From assembly GCA_000827205.1 (NCBI GenBank), contig KN832558.1, positions 1,228,239 through 1,292,238 on the forward strand: a DNA stretch of 64,000 nt, read 5' to 3'. The notes below the pieces were generated by a model. The model was not told the origin of the DNA, searched no databases, and worked only from the letters and a program-made list of their open reading frames with translations. Below, in pieces: positions 31,629-42,065 of the stretch (the stretch's first letter is position 1; each line of letters opens with the position of its first letter). The translations under genes were made by a program, and so were the position numbers. This DNA comes from Plicaturopsis crispa FD-325 SS-3. Lineage: Eukaryota > Basidiomycota > Agaricomycetes > Amylocorticiales > Amylocorticiaceae.

Positions 31629-33580
31629 CTACGAAGTCCCATATTTCTGTATGACCTCTTTGCACAGAACCTTCCACACCTTCCCCAGATATTCAAAATC
31701 CGATATCTGCCAGGTTACCCCACATTAGCGCATCTCAAACTCATCATATGGCCTACAACACCGAACTCACTTCATTCCATATCTGTGCGCTGCACCTTGT
31801 CCACCAACGGCCATTATGGTATATCGGGGGCGCGAAGATTTTCCACTCAAGCAGGAGCCGCTGCCTGAGGAAAGCGGAGATAGCTGGGGTCCACATAAGG
31901 GAGCCAGGGATTGGCAGCTCGACGTTCACCTAGTAACGCAATACTTGTCAAAACAACGTCTGGCCGCGTCTGAATCAGGGTAGGATGCGGAAACGCACGA
32001 TATTCAGGATGAGCTCCTCGGAACCCATGACTGATGTGCCTAGTATTTCCGCAAGACGCTGGCCACCGGCAAGCGCAAGCGCGTGACAGTATGCGTTTAT
32101 CTTTGCCTCGCCGCCGAGCCATTCACGGAAGTCGAGCGCTGGAAGGGAGGACTCAGGAATGGCGCCAGGGGGAGCGGAGGTCACTAACCAGCGCAAACGC
32201 TGAGAAAGGGCGCAAAATCCATCGTCCCGTTCCCTGTAAATAACGGCCTAAGTTGTTTTCTGCCCAAGTGAGATTCCGTGTCTTCTCACATTCAAATAGC
32301 GCTACAAAATCCTCCGGGTAGTGGGCATCGGCATCGGGTGACTTGTACGCATCTGGAGTGGGTATGGAAGCTCTTATTATGTGCTGATTCCTACGCATCC
32401 CCCAGCAGGCGAGGCCCAGAGGTTTCACGAGGATTTGGGTGGACGTCAGGGCAAAAACTTATACCAACTGGCGCGACTCACCGTAGCGGAACGTAAAGCA
32501 CCGCGCAAGGGCGCTTCGCATAGAGCCATTTGTGGCAGTTCTACGATTATGCCATGATCAGCAAAGACACGGATACGGCAGCAATCTGGACATGATGGCA
32601 AGGGAGAGAATACGACGGTCGACATTACTCAAGTGAATGCAACGTACCGACACCCAGAAATCCGGTTTTGCCTCGCTGAGGTTGATATCAACCTCTTGGC
32701 CGATACAGTGTGCGGCGTCTACGATGCTCCAGACGCCCTCTTCCCGGCAAACCTGCACGAGATCTTTCCAAGGGAGATACGCGGCTGGCGAGGCGATAAT
32801 TCCGTCGATGATGGCTACAATCTTGCGTCCCCCATCGGTAGACAAAGGAGCGGATCGTTCGGGAAGCGTTCGGAGGTGGGCACGGAAGTCGGAGATGATG
32901 GAGGCATGGTTGTTGGGAAATTTCAGACTGAAAGTCGACACTGTAGGATGGGGTGGGCGATCGGCCTGGTACTGTATCATGTTTAGCACCGCACTGTATG
33001 TCGTGCTCGCTGCGTGTGCCTGTTAAGCGAGCCCGTCTGCACAGCACTAGTCTACGCACCCTGGACGATGATATCACCTGCGTTCCATTGGAAATTTCGT
33101 AGGACGGTATCCAAGGCCGTCGAAGCATTGAGGACCAGGACGCATTCGTCGGGTTCGGCGTGGAGAAGGTGCGCTACACGCGCCCGGGCGGCTATGAGCA
33201 GTGGCGCATACTCGAAACGGTAAAACATGTCAGGATTGGACTCAGTCTGAGCGGCGAACTTGTCACACGCAGCCTTGACCGGACGGGAGAGGGAGCCGTA
33301 GGAACCTATTCGCCACGGGTTAATCAAGAAACTATGATTCAGACTGCAGCCCCCGATATTATACACTCTCTAGAGTGCGTGATAATCCACTTTGAATGTA
33401 GGCGTACTGAAATGCACTCCACGGAAGAGGTGTGGGTAGATGCTCACCGTTGTTGAGATTGACGTATGTCGGGTCGAAGAAGAAGAATTTGTGCATGGGA
33501 TGGCCAAAAGTCGGTGGGTCACCGCGATATGTCTCATTAGACTCCGAATCCCCTGCAATGTCTATCTTGAGTTCGGCCAT
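31629..33580 (-). CDS. class V PLP-dependent aminotransferase (isopenicillin N epimerase-like)
   Basis: Pyridoxal-phosphate enzyme of the class V aminotransferase fold, in the group annotated in fungi as isopenicillin N epimerase-like or cysteine-desulfurase-like. The start MAELKIDIAGDSESNETY is at 33580. Motifs in order: FFFDPTYVNLNNGSYGS across intron 1; ECVLVLNASTALDTVL; VDAAHCIGQEVDINL (the Asp that holds the PLP ring nitrogen); then an exon with NCHKWLYAKRPCAVLY, where the Lys forms the Schiff base. Later exons give WNGTMDFAPFLSVCAG, LNIVNVELPIPG across an intron whose donor is GTGCGT, and the terminal HNGRWWTRCSAQIWNE joined to ISDFEYLGKVW. The stop is at 31629. The gene looks complete with about nine exons. 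The substrate cannot be told. It shares a 154-bp promoter with COX20. Confidence 0.85.
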
Positions 33581-33734
33581 TGCACAACAGTCGCAGAGAT
33601 GTACTGTCTCATATCCGAGTTGTATCGCCAGAGTGAAGACGTCAAGCGCCACGGAGACTGAAAATACTTTTGGTCATAGCCACGCGAGTTTTCACCAAGT
33701 TCACGCCGAGCAAACGCGATTTCTGGAACCGACC
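33581..33734. promoter_or_regulatory. bidirectional promoter, aminotransferase and COX20
   Basis: Only 154 bp separate the two start codons, which face away from each other. No TATA box is evident. Core elements must be shared or overlap if both starts are right. Confidence 0.6.
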
Positions 33735-34364
33735 ATGTCTACCTCGTCTCTCGACCACCCGTCGTCTACAGAATCACAGAAGGCGCCTACGCCAGCACCA
33801 CACAATCCCTTCAAACCAGAAACTACAGGCACATTCTGGGGTGACTTTCGCGAGGCGGTCAAGGTCGGTCCTCTACCTTAGAATCGTCATACACGTCTTG
33901 ATGCCACCGCTGCGTAGCGAATATCACCTCGCCGGGATCTCGAGCACCTCAATGAAATCCAATGTGCCCGCAATAGTCTGCTAAGTGGGATTGCAAGCGG
34001 TGCAGGTCTCGGCATAGTACGCGGTGCAAGTGCAAGTGCGTGGCTGCAGTCTCTTCATGATATGGTTAGCCTACTTAACGTGACGTTACCTCTCCTACCC
34101 GTGCCTTTATAGCTGTTATTACAGGCTGCCACTGGGCACTAGGCACATTCATGGTCGTATCTGTTGGCACGTGGTGCGCACACCTCATATATCTGCATGC
34201 GATATTTGTTTGGGCCGTTAACAATTCGGAAAAGGGCAATATGTCGAAACGCACGAATGCGGGAGCTAAGATCGATCCAAACGGCTGTGGATGGTGCTCC
34301 ACAGCGCCGGCTGAAAGCTCAAACCACGGAAAGTGGGGCTGAGGATGGTACGCCCCGGACGTGA
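33735..34364 (+). CDS. COX20: cytochrome c oxidase assembly protein Cox20
   Basis: Inner-membrane chaperone that handles newly made Cox2 during complex IV assembly. Four exons (33735-33863, 33918-34035, 34125-34173, 34235-34364) join in frame to 141 residues. The family signature is present: a WGDFREAVK segment; then EIQCARNSLLSGIASGAGLG with the CAR motif at the start of the first membrane span; then HWALGTFMVVSVGTW as the second span; then ICRNARMRELRSIQTAVD, matching the Cys-x-x-x-Arg-basic helix of Cox20. The spans are short, as usual in this family. The N-terminus is Ser/Pro-rich and hydrophilic. The stop at 34364 follows a short polar tail. Confidence 0.88.
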
Positions 34365-35150
34365 TTTATGCCCTAAGCAGGTAGTAGGTAGACTCGCAAG
34401 GTACGCAGCTCCATATCACATCGCTTTGACTTGGCGAGTTCTAACAACAGCGAATGGAACAGGACACGATACACCACAGTCGCCCACAAATGAGCATCCA
34501 GCATGTAGTATTTTACCACAATACTAGCGTTGCGCGTGTAGAACGGATGCGCCTTTGATTCGCCGGGGACGCGTAAACGACTGCTATCTGCAATATTGTT
34601 CCACATCACGACGCTCGGGACGCCGTGTTCCGCCGTCGCCGACAAGTTTTTTCACAAGGTCACTCTCATGACAGTAAGTCTCACCCGCTCATCAGGCATA
34701 ACGATTAATCTCGACACTTTATCAGGCGTCTTTTTAGTTAAATGGTCCTCTAAATGGCTGGGAGCCTATCACGTGTTGCGATCCTCATGAAAGCTCTGGC
34801 GGTTCAAGGGCTACCATCTGCTTCCGGCTCTTTCTGTCCGCCGCGTCGTGTGGGATATGACCTGCCTAAACGCAGCATCGGTGTCACTCACTTCTAGTAC
34901 CATTGAGCTGCCCTAAATTGACGCCATGCCACGGGTATGTCTCAACTGCTATCCTGTCGTCCTATAAACACTCATCCTCCGGAGATTTCAATGAGGACTG
35001 ACCGAACTCACAGCATTTTACGCCACATGCTTCGCCCCGTCTTCGCAGCTCTATTCAAAACGAGACGACCGCGGAAGTGCATTGGTTCTGTATAAGAGTC
35101 CAAGCATCCTGTCAGCCACGTAACGCTCTTTTGCGCTCTCTCCCTCCACC
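34365..35150. other. intergenic upstream of the chitinase gene
   Basis: About 790 bp with no convincing exon on either strand. A minus-strand frame at 34373-34645 lacks splice partners. A TATA-like TATAAG lies at 35091-35096, 55-60 bp before the chitinase ATG. Confidence 0.45.
35091..35096 (+). promoter_or_regulatory. TATA-like box of the chitinase gene
   Basis: TATAAG occurs 55-60 bp upstream of the ATG at 35151, followed by a CT-rich leader (CTCTCTCCCTCCACC) just before the start codon. The spacing is typical of a strongly regulated fungal promoter. Confidence 0.5.
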
Positions 35151-36647
35151 ATGTTCTTCCCGTCTATCCTTGGTTGCTCCTTAGCCTTGCTTTCAGTCGC
35201 CCCTAGCATGGTCGCGGCCGACACCGTGACCGCGCGGGGCAATTCCAAGATTGCTACGGCGTGGTTCGCGGGTTGGCATGCTACGGAAGGATTTGGCATC
35301 GACAAAATCAGTTGGAGCAAATACACTCAATTGACTTATTCATTCGCGTAAGTCCTTTCTTGACCTCCTATAGTATCTCACTGACGCAGTTTTCTACTGC
35401 AGGGTGACGACCCCTGACGTGAACGTGCTGTCACTATCGGATTCCGACGCGGCTCTCCTGCCGAAATTTGTCCAGGCTGCACACAGTCATGTGAGTGACC
35501 GTTACGAGTGGCAGGGCGTTCACTGCATTATTGCACTTACTGACGAACATAAATATATATTCAGGGTGTCAAGGCGTCCGTATCGATTGGCGGTTGGACC
35601 GGCTCGCGATGGTACTCAACAAACGTCGGGTCCGCTGCAAATCGCACTGCATTTGTCAAGACCGTTACCAGCCTTGCGACTAAATACAAGTTAGACGGGA
35701 TTGACTTCGAGTACGTTTTCTAGTTTACCCATATCATTGAGACTCTGACTCACGTTTTGAATTTACCAGCTGGGAATATCCCAACGGTGAAGGAATCGGT
35801 TGCAACATAGTGAACCCTGCGGATACCGCCAACTTTCTCCTCTTCCTCCAAGAGCTTCGCGCGAATCCAGTGGGGAAGGCCCTCATCCTCTCCGCCGCAA
35901 CATCCATCAAACCCTTCATCGGCGCAAACGGCCAGCCAAGCACTAACGTCTCGGCCTTCAGCAAGGTTCTTAACTACATCGCCATCATGAACTACGATAT
36001 CTGGGGCTCCTGGTCCAATACTGTCGGTCCGAATGCGCCACTGAACGACACATGTGCGCCTGCAGGAGCACAACAAGGATCGGCGGTGTCTGCCGTGAAG
36101 GCGTGGTCCGCCGCTGGGATGCCGACCCAGCAGATCGTACTGGGCGTAGCGTCGTACGGTCATTCGTTCAGTGTTGCGCCTAGTGCGGCATTCGTCAAAG
36201 GCTCGAAGACCGTGCTCAACCCGTACGCGAACTTCAATAAGGCGGTACACCCCAACGGCGATCGATGGGACGATGCTGCCGGCGTGGATGCGTGTGGTGT
36301 CATGCAGCCTGTCGGCGGGAACTTCGATTTCTGGGGCTTGATCGAGGGCGGATTCCTCAACGCAAATGGGTCTGCTGCGGCAGGCATCCCGTACCTGTTT
36401 GATTCGTGCAGTAAAACCGTGAGTGCCCCTGTTCTTCCGAGTCGGAATAATACTTATGTTATGAATGCAGGCGTTTGTCTATAAGCAGGCTTCACAGGTC
36501 ATGGTCTCGTTTGACGACGCAAAATCGTTTGCTACGAAGGGAGAGTTCATCAAGCTGCTGAATTTGGGAGGCTTCGCAATGTGGGAAGCTGGCGGGGACT
36601 CGAAGGATATTCTTCTCAACGCTATCCGCGGCTCTGTTGGCATGTGA
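35151..36647 (+). CDS. secreted GH18 chitinase
   Basis: Glycoside hydrolase family 18 enzyme that cuts beta-1,4 bonds in chitin. Five exons (35151-35347, 35403-35490, 35565-35710, 35770-36418, 36471-36647) give 418 residues. The signal peptide is MFFPSILGCSLALLSVAPSM with a likely cut after VAA. Barrel motifs follow: WFAGWHATEGFGIDKISWSK, KASVSIGGWTGSRWY (the SxGG strand), and LDGIDFDWEYPNGEG, the DxxDxDxE catalytic motif with Glu as acid; intron 3 splits the DWE codons. Then ALILSAATSIKPF, YIAIMNYDIWGSW with the substrate-assisting MxYD Tyr, VLGVASYGHSF, and GGFAMWEAGGD at the end. No chitin-binding module is attached. All catalytic residues are present. Export and work on the fungus's own wall or other fungi or insects is the likely role. 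Confidence 0.93.
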
Positions 36648-36870
36648 ACTGACTCTCATACACTTGGCTGTCCATAATTCATACATAATGCTAGTACTAT
36701 ACTCCTAGAAGCAAGTGCCATCTCGTACCACAACGCTCAATTTACATATCGGACCGTGCATGGTCAATGGGACACCCAAAATTTGCAACTTTACAATTAC
36801 AGTAATGGTAACATTGTGCAAGTACAGTGTACACTGAAGTAAGACCCAAACAAAGTCGCCGCTCGTTCTC

Positions 36871-39123
36871 CTAGATTTCTAACCGCTTTATCTCGACCTT
36901 TGTCCGCTCATGGGCAGTACCCGCCCCCGAACCTGCATACTGCAATGTGGCGTACGCCGCTTTGGTCAAGAATGACGGGTTGATGGCAATTGTGCTGTCC
37001 AGGACCTATACAAAGCGGATGTGAGTATTTATACAATTGTAGATCCTACGCACTCACCTTGGAGAAATGCTTGAGCCGGCTCGGGACGATGAGGACATCG
37101 GGCGCGCTGTCATCGAGCGCATCGACATCAAGCTTGAGCCTGTCCGCCGCGTGTGTTATGTCGAGATTCACGTCATGCGCGAGGTCAACAGGAACCGGAA
37201 AAATCGGGTAGAAGCTATCAATCACGATCAATATGGGATAGATGTGTTAAAGCAGCTCCTCGACGTACCTGCGTTGTTGGAGGATATGCCGACACAATTT
37301 GGCCATAGCGTCCCCACCCGAGTCTTCGGACGACGGAGGGGCCGGTACGGAGTCTATTTCCTCTGCACGCTTGAAGAACTCCTCTTTTCGCAGGTGGAAC
37401 AAGACATCAGCACTGTTTACAGCAAATGTTACGTCGTTCAAGGAAAAGCGGCAAGGATTCGGTAAGAGTCGAATGCGCTGTCCAAGATTTAGTGAGTGAG
37501 GATCAATGGATAGATGCAAGTGACTGACTGGATCCATGGCGAACTCTGGTCCAAATTCGGCCTGTGGGAACACAGCGTGTTGACTTATGATATCGCGTAC
37601 ACTTGGGACCAGCAGCACAATACTACCGGGTGCTCCGTCAAGAAAGGTCCGTAGGCTGTCGAGGAATTGCGAGCGAAAAATATCGGTTGGTGTATTATCG
37701 ATATCGCCGTTTTTGAATCTCGGATGAGCCACATCGGTGAAAGGACCAATCTGCTAAAAGTTGAGAACCATCCAAAACAAGCGGAAAAGACAATACGCAC
37801 AAGCAGAATTGCAGCTGGCTTCGTAGATTTGATGTTGTCGAGTAGGGTATGCCACGGTTTATATTTTAGATCCGTATCCAGAGTAAACGGTCCGCTTGCT
37901 ATAACAAGTGAGAAAGAAGTGTCCCCAGGATCTGGTTTCATCCCGCTTCCTGTAGATGGTTTCAGAGGGGGTAACTTTCCAGATCGCTTGAGTGTGCAGA
38001 ACTCTCGAAATAACGATAACATTGTGCTCACGGATAAAATTTCGCTAACGGCAAACGATCCTCCTCCCCCGTTTTTGCCCTTGAGCGCTACAATCGCGCC
38101 AGGGAAGAGTCCGACGCCCCCAGCACCCCGCGGTGCGCCGCGCACTCGCACTTGAGAGTCAAATCGTAAGGGAACGCGCGCGCCAGAGCCCATCATTCGA
38201 GATGCCTCGAGTGTGAGCGAGGCCTCGTTGAGCTTCACGGAACCAGACGACGAGTCACTGTCAAGGGTGATACGACCAACAACAGTTATCTCCTCCTACG
38301 CATTATGAATACGAGGTTAGCGTGCGCAGGGGATATCCGGGGATCATCATTACCTCGGTAGATGCACTCGGGTCGCCCAGTTCTGGGATGTTGTAGTGTT
38401 CTCGGATCAGCTCCGAGAACTCGTCTATTCTATCGTCAAGAGCTTTAGAGGTCAAGGTAAGAGGGTATATGCATATGATAAAGAACGACACGAGAACAAA
38501 CCTTCACTGCGCTCCGACACCTTCTCGTACATATATCTGTCTGGCAAATGTAAACATATTGTAAGTCTCGAAAGGAACGCGCTCACAATTCCGTTTTTTC
38601 CGCGAGGCTTCATCTTGTTTGGGTCCATTGTACGCCACCTTGCTTGGACCTGCAAAGTTGGTTCGCGGTCGGTCATCGCCTGCCAAATTAGAGGACCGGG
38701 TCGATGCTGGCGTCGGTGACGCCTTTCCGAACGCCATCCTCTCTAGTCCACTAGGACGGGATCCCCTTCCCCTCCCGAAATTCGCTAAATGTGGACGCGC
38801 CTGTGCGGCCTGCTGGGCCTTCTTGGTTTCCGCTGCCATATCGCGTTGAATCTGGCGCTTCAAGGCGAGCGCCTGGTCTAGGTTGAAGATAACTGGACCA
38901 GTACGCGTCGCACTGAACGAGAATGCTTCCCATTTGTACAGAAGGTCCTCAGGTGAGATGTTAAAGTTCTGGCATATATTTATACCTAAAGGGCATGGTA
39001 AGAGCGAGCGCGTCCGGACACGAGCGATAGTGGACCCGTACATTCTGTGCACAAAGCATCATCAGATCCAAACTGTTCGCCAAAAGAATTCACAAGTTCA
39101 GCGCGTAGTTTTGCTGTGGCCAT
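36871..39123 (-). CDS. POL12: DNA polymerase alpha subunit B (Pol12)
   Basis: Regulatory B subunit of the DNA polymerase alpha-primase complex, needed to start DNA chains. The start MATAKLRAELVNSFGEQFGS is at 39123; exon 1 (39123-39042) joins CINICQNFNISPEDLLYKWE, the N-terminal helical domain. A disordered linker is followed by ALDDRIDEFSELIREHY and an OB-fold part (EEITVVGRITLDSDS; VGLFPGAIVALKGKN). The inactive phosphoesterase core has SLVIASGPFTLDTDLKY, HPRFKNGDIDNTPTDIF, IVLLVPSVRDIISQHAVFP, then RIRLLPNPCRFSLNDVTFAV, RFYPIFPVPVDLAHDVNLDI and DVLIVPSRLKHFSK. It ends at VEIKRLEI. About ten exons; internal borders are approximate. It is divergent from ORC2. Confidence 0.9.
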
Positions 39124-39253
39124 GATAACGCGACAAGGGAAAAGCTGAGGCAGAGACACTGGTTGAAGGAAGACAAGCAGAACACAAATTCAAAGTTGAA
39201 GCCGACGCGTCGAGGATTTTGAGCCGCGCCACCGCGCCGCGACCTTTACGACG
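39124..39253. promoter_or_regulatory. bidirectional POL12/ORC2 promoter with MCB element
   Basis: The 130 bp between the two start codons hold the palindrome GACGCGTC at 39204-39211, whose core ACGCGT (39205-39210) is the MluI cell-cycle box bound by MBF-type factors in yeasts to switch on S-phase genes. Both flanking genes are replication genes. No TATA box is evident. Confidence 0.7.
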
Positions 39254-40552
39254 ATGAGCTCGAGCCGATTTGACGAAGAAACCGACAACGACGACGACGA
39301 CGACCGTCTCAACGGTATCTCCGATAGCCCTGACTCAGGAGACGATGTACACCCGACTGTGCGCACTCCGAGGAAGAGGAGGAAACATGCGAGCCCCGAA
39401 GATCATCCAATGCTCATCAGTCGTACTGCGTTCGACGCGTATTTTACGCACGCCTCCTCATCCTCTAAAACTTCGGCGAATGTCTTTTCTAACATTCTAC
39501 CTCCTTTGAACTCAGAGGAATATGTGGACGCTATCAGCAGGTCGAGGCACGCCGTGACCATACCCGACATCTGGCCTGAAGACGCACTGACTGCTACCCT
39601 TGCGCGGTGTTTTCGGGAGCTTGAAGAGGGTTTCAACCTAGTATTCTACGGCTATGGATCCAAACGGTCCGTCATCAATCGTTTTGCGGCAGAATATTGC
39701 GCAAAAGCAGGCTCCGTCGTGGTGGCGAACGCATTTCGTCCGTCGTTTACACTGAAAGATCTCGTCGGCTCCATCGAAAATATTCCAGGGATCTCCTCTA
39801 TGCCGGTGCTCTCGGGTGGAATAGACGGACAAATAAAACGCATCGCGGATTTTTTTGCGGAACCAGACCAAACACACCTCTACCTTGTTATCCATAATAT
39901 CGACGGTCCTGCGCTCCGCGCCCCGAGAGCCAGAGCCTGTCTCGCTCTCCTTGCCCGTACCCCACACGTCCACCTAATCGCATCCGTTGATCACATAGGC
40001 GCACCTCTACTCTGGAAATCGTCAGAGCTAGCCGCCCGGAAGGAAGGGGGTCGAGGGTACGCGTGGCTGTGGCACGATCTGACTACACTCGTTCCCTACG
40101 ATGCTGAGCTCGCCCATGCGGATCGCTCGACGATCTCGGGTGCACACAGCAGTGGTGCGCGTGCAACTCAAGATACGGCCGCTCTGTCCGCAACGGTTGC
40201 AATGACGGAGACGGCGGCGCAGCACATCCTGGCATCAGTGACTCAGAAGGCGAAGAAACTTTTCATGCTGATGGGGAATAAGCAAATGGATCGCATGGAC
40301 GAGGATGCGGGAGCGGCAAATGTCAACGCGAACGACCAGGAGCCATATGCCATCGGTTACGACATGCTCTTCACCATTGCACGAGATAACTTTGTTGCGT
40401 CGAATGACACCGCGTTGCGATCACTACTAGGAGAATTTAGGGATCACGGACTTGTTGTAGGGGCGGCTGGGGTGGGAGGTGAAGTGTTATGGATCCCATT
40501 GCGGAGAGAACGCTTGGTCAAAGTCCTCCAAAATTTGGGCGAGGTGCCCTAA
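39254..40552 (+). CDS. ORC2: origin recognition complex subunit 2
   Basis: Subunit of the six-part ORC that marks replication origins and loads the MCM helicase. It is a single exon of 432 residues from MSSSRFDEETDNDDDDD, an acidic disordered N-terminus with a basic patch PRKRRKH. The ORC2 core follows: HPMLISRTAFDAYFTHASSS, FRELEEGFNLVFYGYGSKRS (a degenerate P-loop strand kept in Orc2), FRPSFTLKDLVGSIENI, YLVIHNIDGPALR, HVHLIASVDHIGAPLLW and YAWLWHDLTTLVPY. A C-terminal winged helix holds YDMLFTIARDNFVASNDT and LWIPLRRERLVKVLQNLGE. It lacks introns while POL12 next door has many. Length is a little short owing to a brief N-terminus. Confidence 0.93.
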   Translation: MSSSRFDEETDNDDDDDRLNGISDSPDSGDDVHPTVRTPRKRRKHASPEDHPMLISRTAFDAYFTHASSSSKTSANVFSNILPPLNSEEYVDAISRSRHAVTIPDIWPEDALTATLARCFRELEEGFNLVFYGYGSKRSVINRFAAEYCAKAGSVVVANAFRPSFTLKDLVGSIENIPGISSMPVLSGGIDGQIKRIADFFAEPDQTHLYLVIHNIDGPALRAPRARACLALLARTPHVHLIASVDHIGAPLLWKSSELAARKEGGRGYAWLWHDLTTLVPYDAELAHADRSTISGAHSSGARATQDTAALSATVAMTETAAQHILASVTQKAKKLFMLMGNKQMDRMDEDAGAANVNANDQEPYAIGYDMLFTIARDNFVASNDTALRSLLGEFRDHGLVVGAAGVGGEVLWIPLRRERLVKVLQNLGEVP

Positions 40553-41753
40553 GTTTGGGCGATGACTTTAACTCTATTGTAATATCAACATCTTCTCGGG
40601 CGTCGTATATATGTTAACGAGCATGTCTTCATTCTTTCAGCCTGGGAGCACTGCTCATTGAACGTTGGGACGATGGTTCAACTTCTTTCCAATTTTGGAC
40701 GTTACCGGGATACGGTGCCCGGAGTGCGGCTACATCGTTTGGTATTTCTCTAGCCTGCATCCTTATCTCGTACGAAACTGAATACACTGCTTCGAAGGTG
40801 GACATCCTCGGGTTGAATTGAAGGAGTTTAGCGTCACTGTCTCGGGTTGGAGGGGTCTGTCGAGTCTCGTTGGATCATTCCGTCCTTGACGACTTTATTC
40901 CACCACCCATCGACCGTGGCCTTTTTCTGTGGATGTACGGCCTTGCGCAATGTGTCGCGAGCACTAGACCTGCGCATGCTCGTCTACGCCTTTCCTGGAC
41001 ATATATAGCCCGATCCTGCACATTCCTGAGCGCTATGTGACGAGGACTCGGAGATCGTACGGAAATACACGATGCTTGGTACCACATATGTCGCTCAGAT
41101 ACCATTCCCCGCGATACTTTGCTCGGACTTGAGAGATTGAATAATACAAGGAGAGCGATTTTGAGCTGTCCTGGACGACTTCTCTTCTTCACATGGCTAT
41201 GGGTAGCTAGACTTCTTTTAGATAGCAAGGACTACACAGCTGGTGCAAGCTCGACTTGCATTTCTTTGTTTCAATGTCGTCGCGACGACGCGGAAGTCAT
41301 CACGTTGTTTGCTATTACCCGATTGGGAGATGTGGCGGATCTCGCCCTCCCGCGCCACCTGCCGCATCGCCGATGCGCTTTATTGCTGTAGCTTCACTTT
41401 GCGCAGTCCTTCCAGGCTCAAAAGCAAACATGTTTAAGAAGATCCACTCTGCAGAATCATCGCATTTGCTAGCTCTCAGAGAATCCACACCGCCCCGTGA
41501 TTGTATTCTACTTTGCCTCCTTTTGAAACTTCCCCTCACTTCATATCGACATTTCCCCTCGAGCCTGCAATGCTGCCTGTCCTGCACCAAATACAAATAA
41601 TATGCGCATTGTACATCTGAGGATACCACTCACCAGCAAGGATCCCGAAAAACCAGTTTTTGTCTCGTCAAAAATTAAATCACTGGTTTATGCCTATTAA
41701 ACTTGCTAGCGTTCTAGAGAGGCGAAGAAAAAGGCTAAAAACCTCAAAAAACT
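40553..41753. other. gene-poor stretch downstream of ORC2
   Basis: About 1.2 kb without a convincing gene. Frames on the minus strand near 40875-41228 and the plus strand near 41256-41600 have no splice partners and a composition like random sequence. The end near 41753 is AT-rich and leads to the tRNA terminator. Confidence 0.4.
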
Positions 41754-41825
41754 CTCTCTGACTGGGAATTGAACCCAGGTCTCCCGCGTGACAAGCGGGC
41801 GTACTGACCATTATACTATCAAAGA
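41754..41825 (-). tRNA. tRNA-Asp (GTC)
   Basis: The minus strand folds as a complete 72-nt cloverleaf. The 5' acceptor TCTTTGA pairs fully with the 3' strand (one G-T pair), and the discriminator base is G. The anticodon stem CCCGC/GCGGG encloses loop TTGTCAC, so the anticodon is GTC. The T arm CTGGG-TTCAATT-CCCAG holds the B box GGTTCAATTCC, and the A box is TAGTATAATGG. No intron is present. A run of six T (plus-strand A) follows within about 3 nt as the RNA polymerase III terminator. All stems are intact. Confidence 0.95.
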
Positions 41826-41843
41826 TAGGATGAGAGGAGGTAA

Positions 41844-41861
41844 CCGCTGAGCTACGGAACC
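41844..41861 (-). other. tRNA 5'-half-like fragment next to tRNA-Asp
   Basis: On the minus strand GGTTCCGTAGCTCAGCGG matches the start of a tRNA: an acceptor strand then an A-box (TAGCTCAGCGG). It lies 18 nt before the tRNA-Asp 5' end. The following bases do not form a D stem, so no second tRNA can be folded. It may be a tRNA relic, an extra internal promoter box, or chance. Confidence 0.4.
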
Positions 41862-41890
41862 TTGGAAATGAGACACAGTAAAACTTTTAT

Positions 41891-41927
41891 GGTCTGTACT
41901 GACAGTATCTTAAGTAGCAGACAGACC
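41891..41927. repeat. imperfect hairpin
   Basis: GGTCTGT at 41891-41897 is the reverse complement of ACAGACC at 41921-41927, with ACT/AGT extending the stem after a small bulge. The loop is about 14 nt. It lies between tRNA-Asp and the inverted-repeat element. Confidence 0.5.
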
Positions 41928-42019
41928 GCGAGGCTCGGACAGACCCTCAAAAAATTGACGAGATGATCTTGACATGATCCCATCTTGCCATGATCATTTG
42001 CAAAAGCGACGAGTTTCAG

Positions 42020-42035
42020 AAAAACCCGGGTTTTT
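42020..42035. repeat. perfect 16-bp palindrome
   Basis: AAAAACCCGGGTTTTT is a perfect palindrome centred on CCCGGG, 31 bp before the left end of the inverted-repeat element. Confidence 0.8.
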
Positions 42036-42065
42036 TGCATCCGATACCCGCTTCCGATTAGCGCG

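Noticed and set aside
31975-32196. Stop after LNIVRFRILP in the aminotransferase as a truncation
   Set aside because: A GTGCGT..CTAG intron covers this stop and joins LNI to VNVELPIPG and the conserved WWTRCSAQIWNE end, so the gene is whole.
40875-41228. 117-codon minus-strand frame downstream of ORC2
   Set aside because: Its composition is like random GC-balanced sequence. No start context, splice partner or family pattern was seen.
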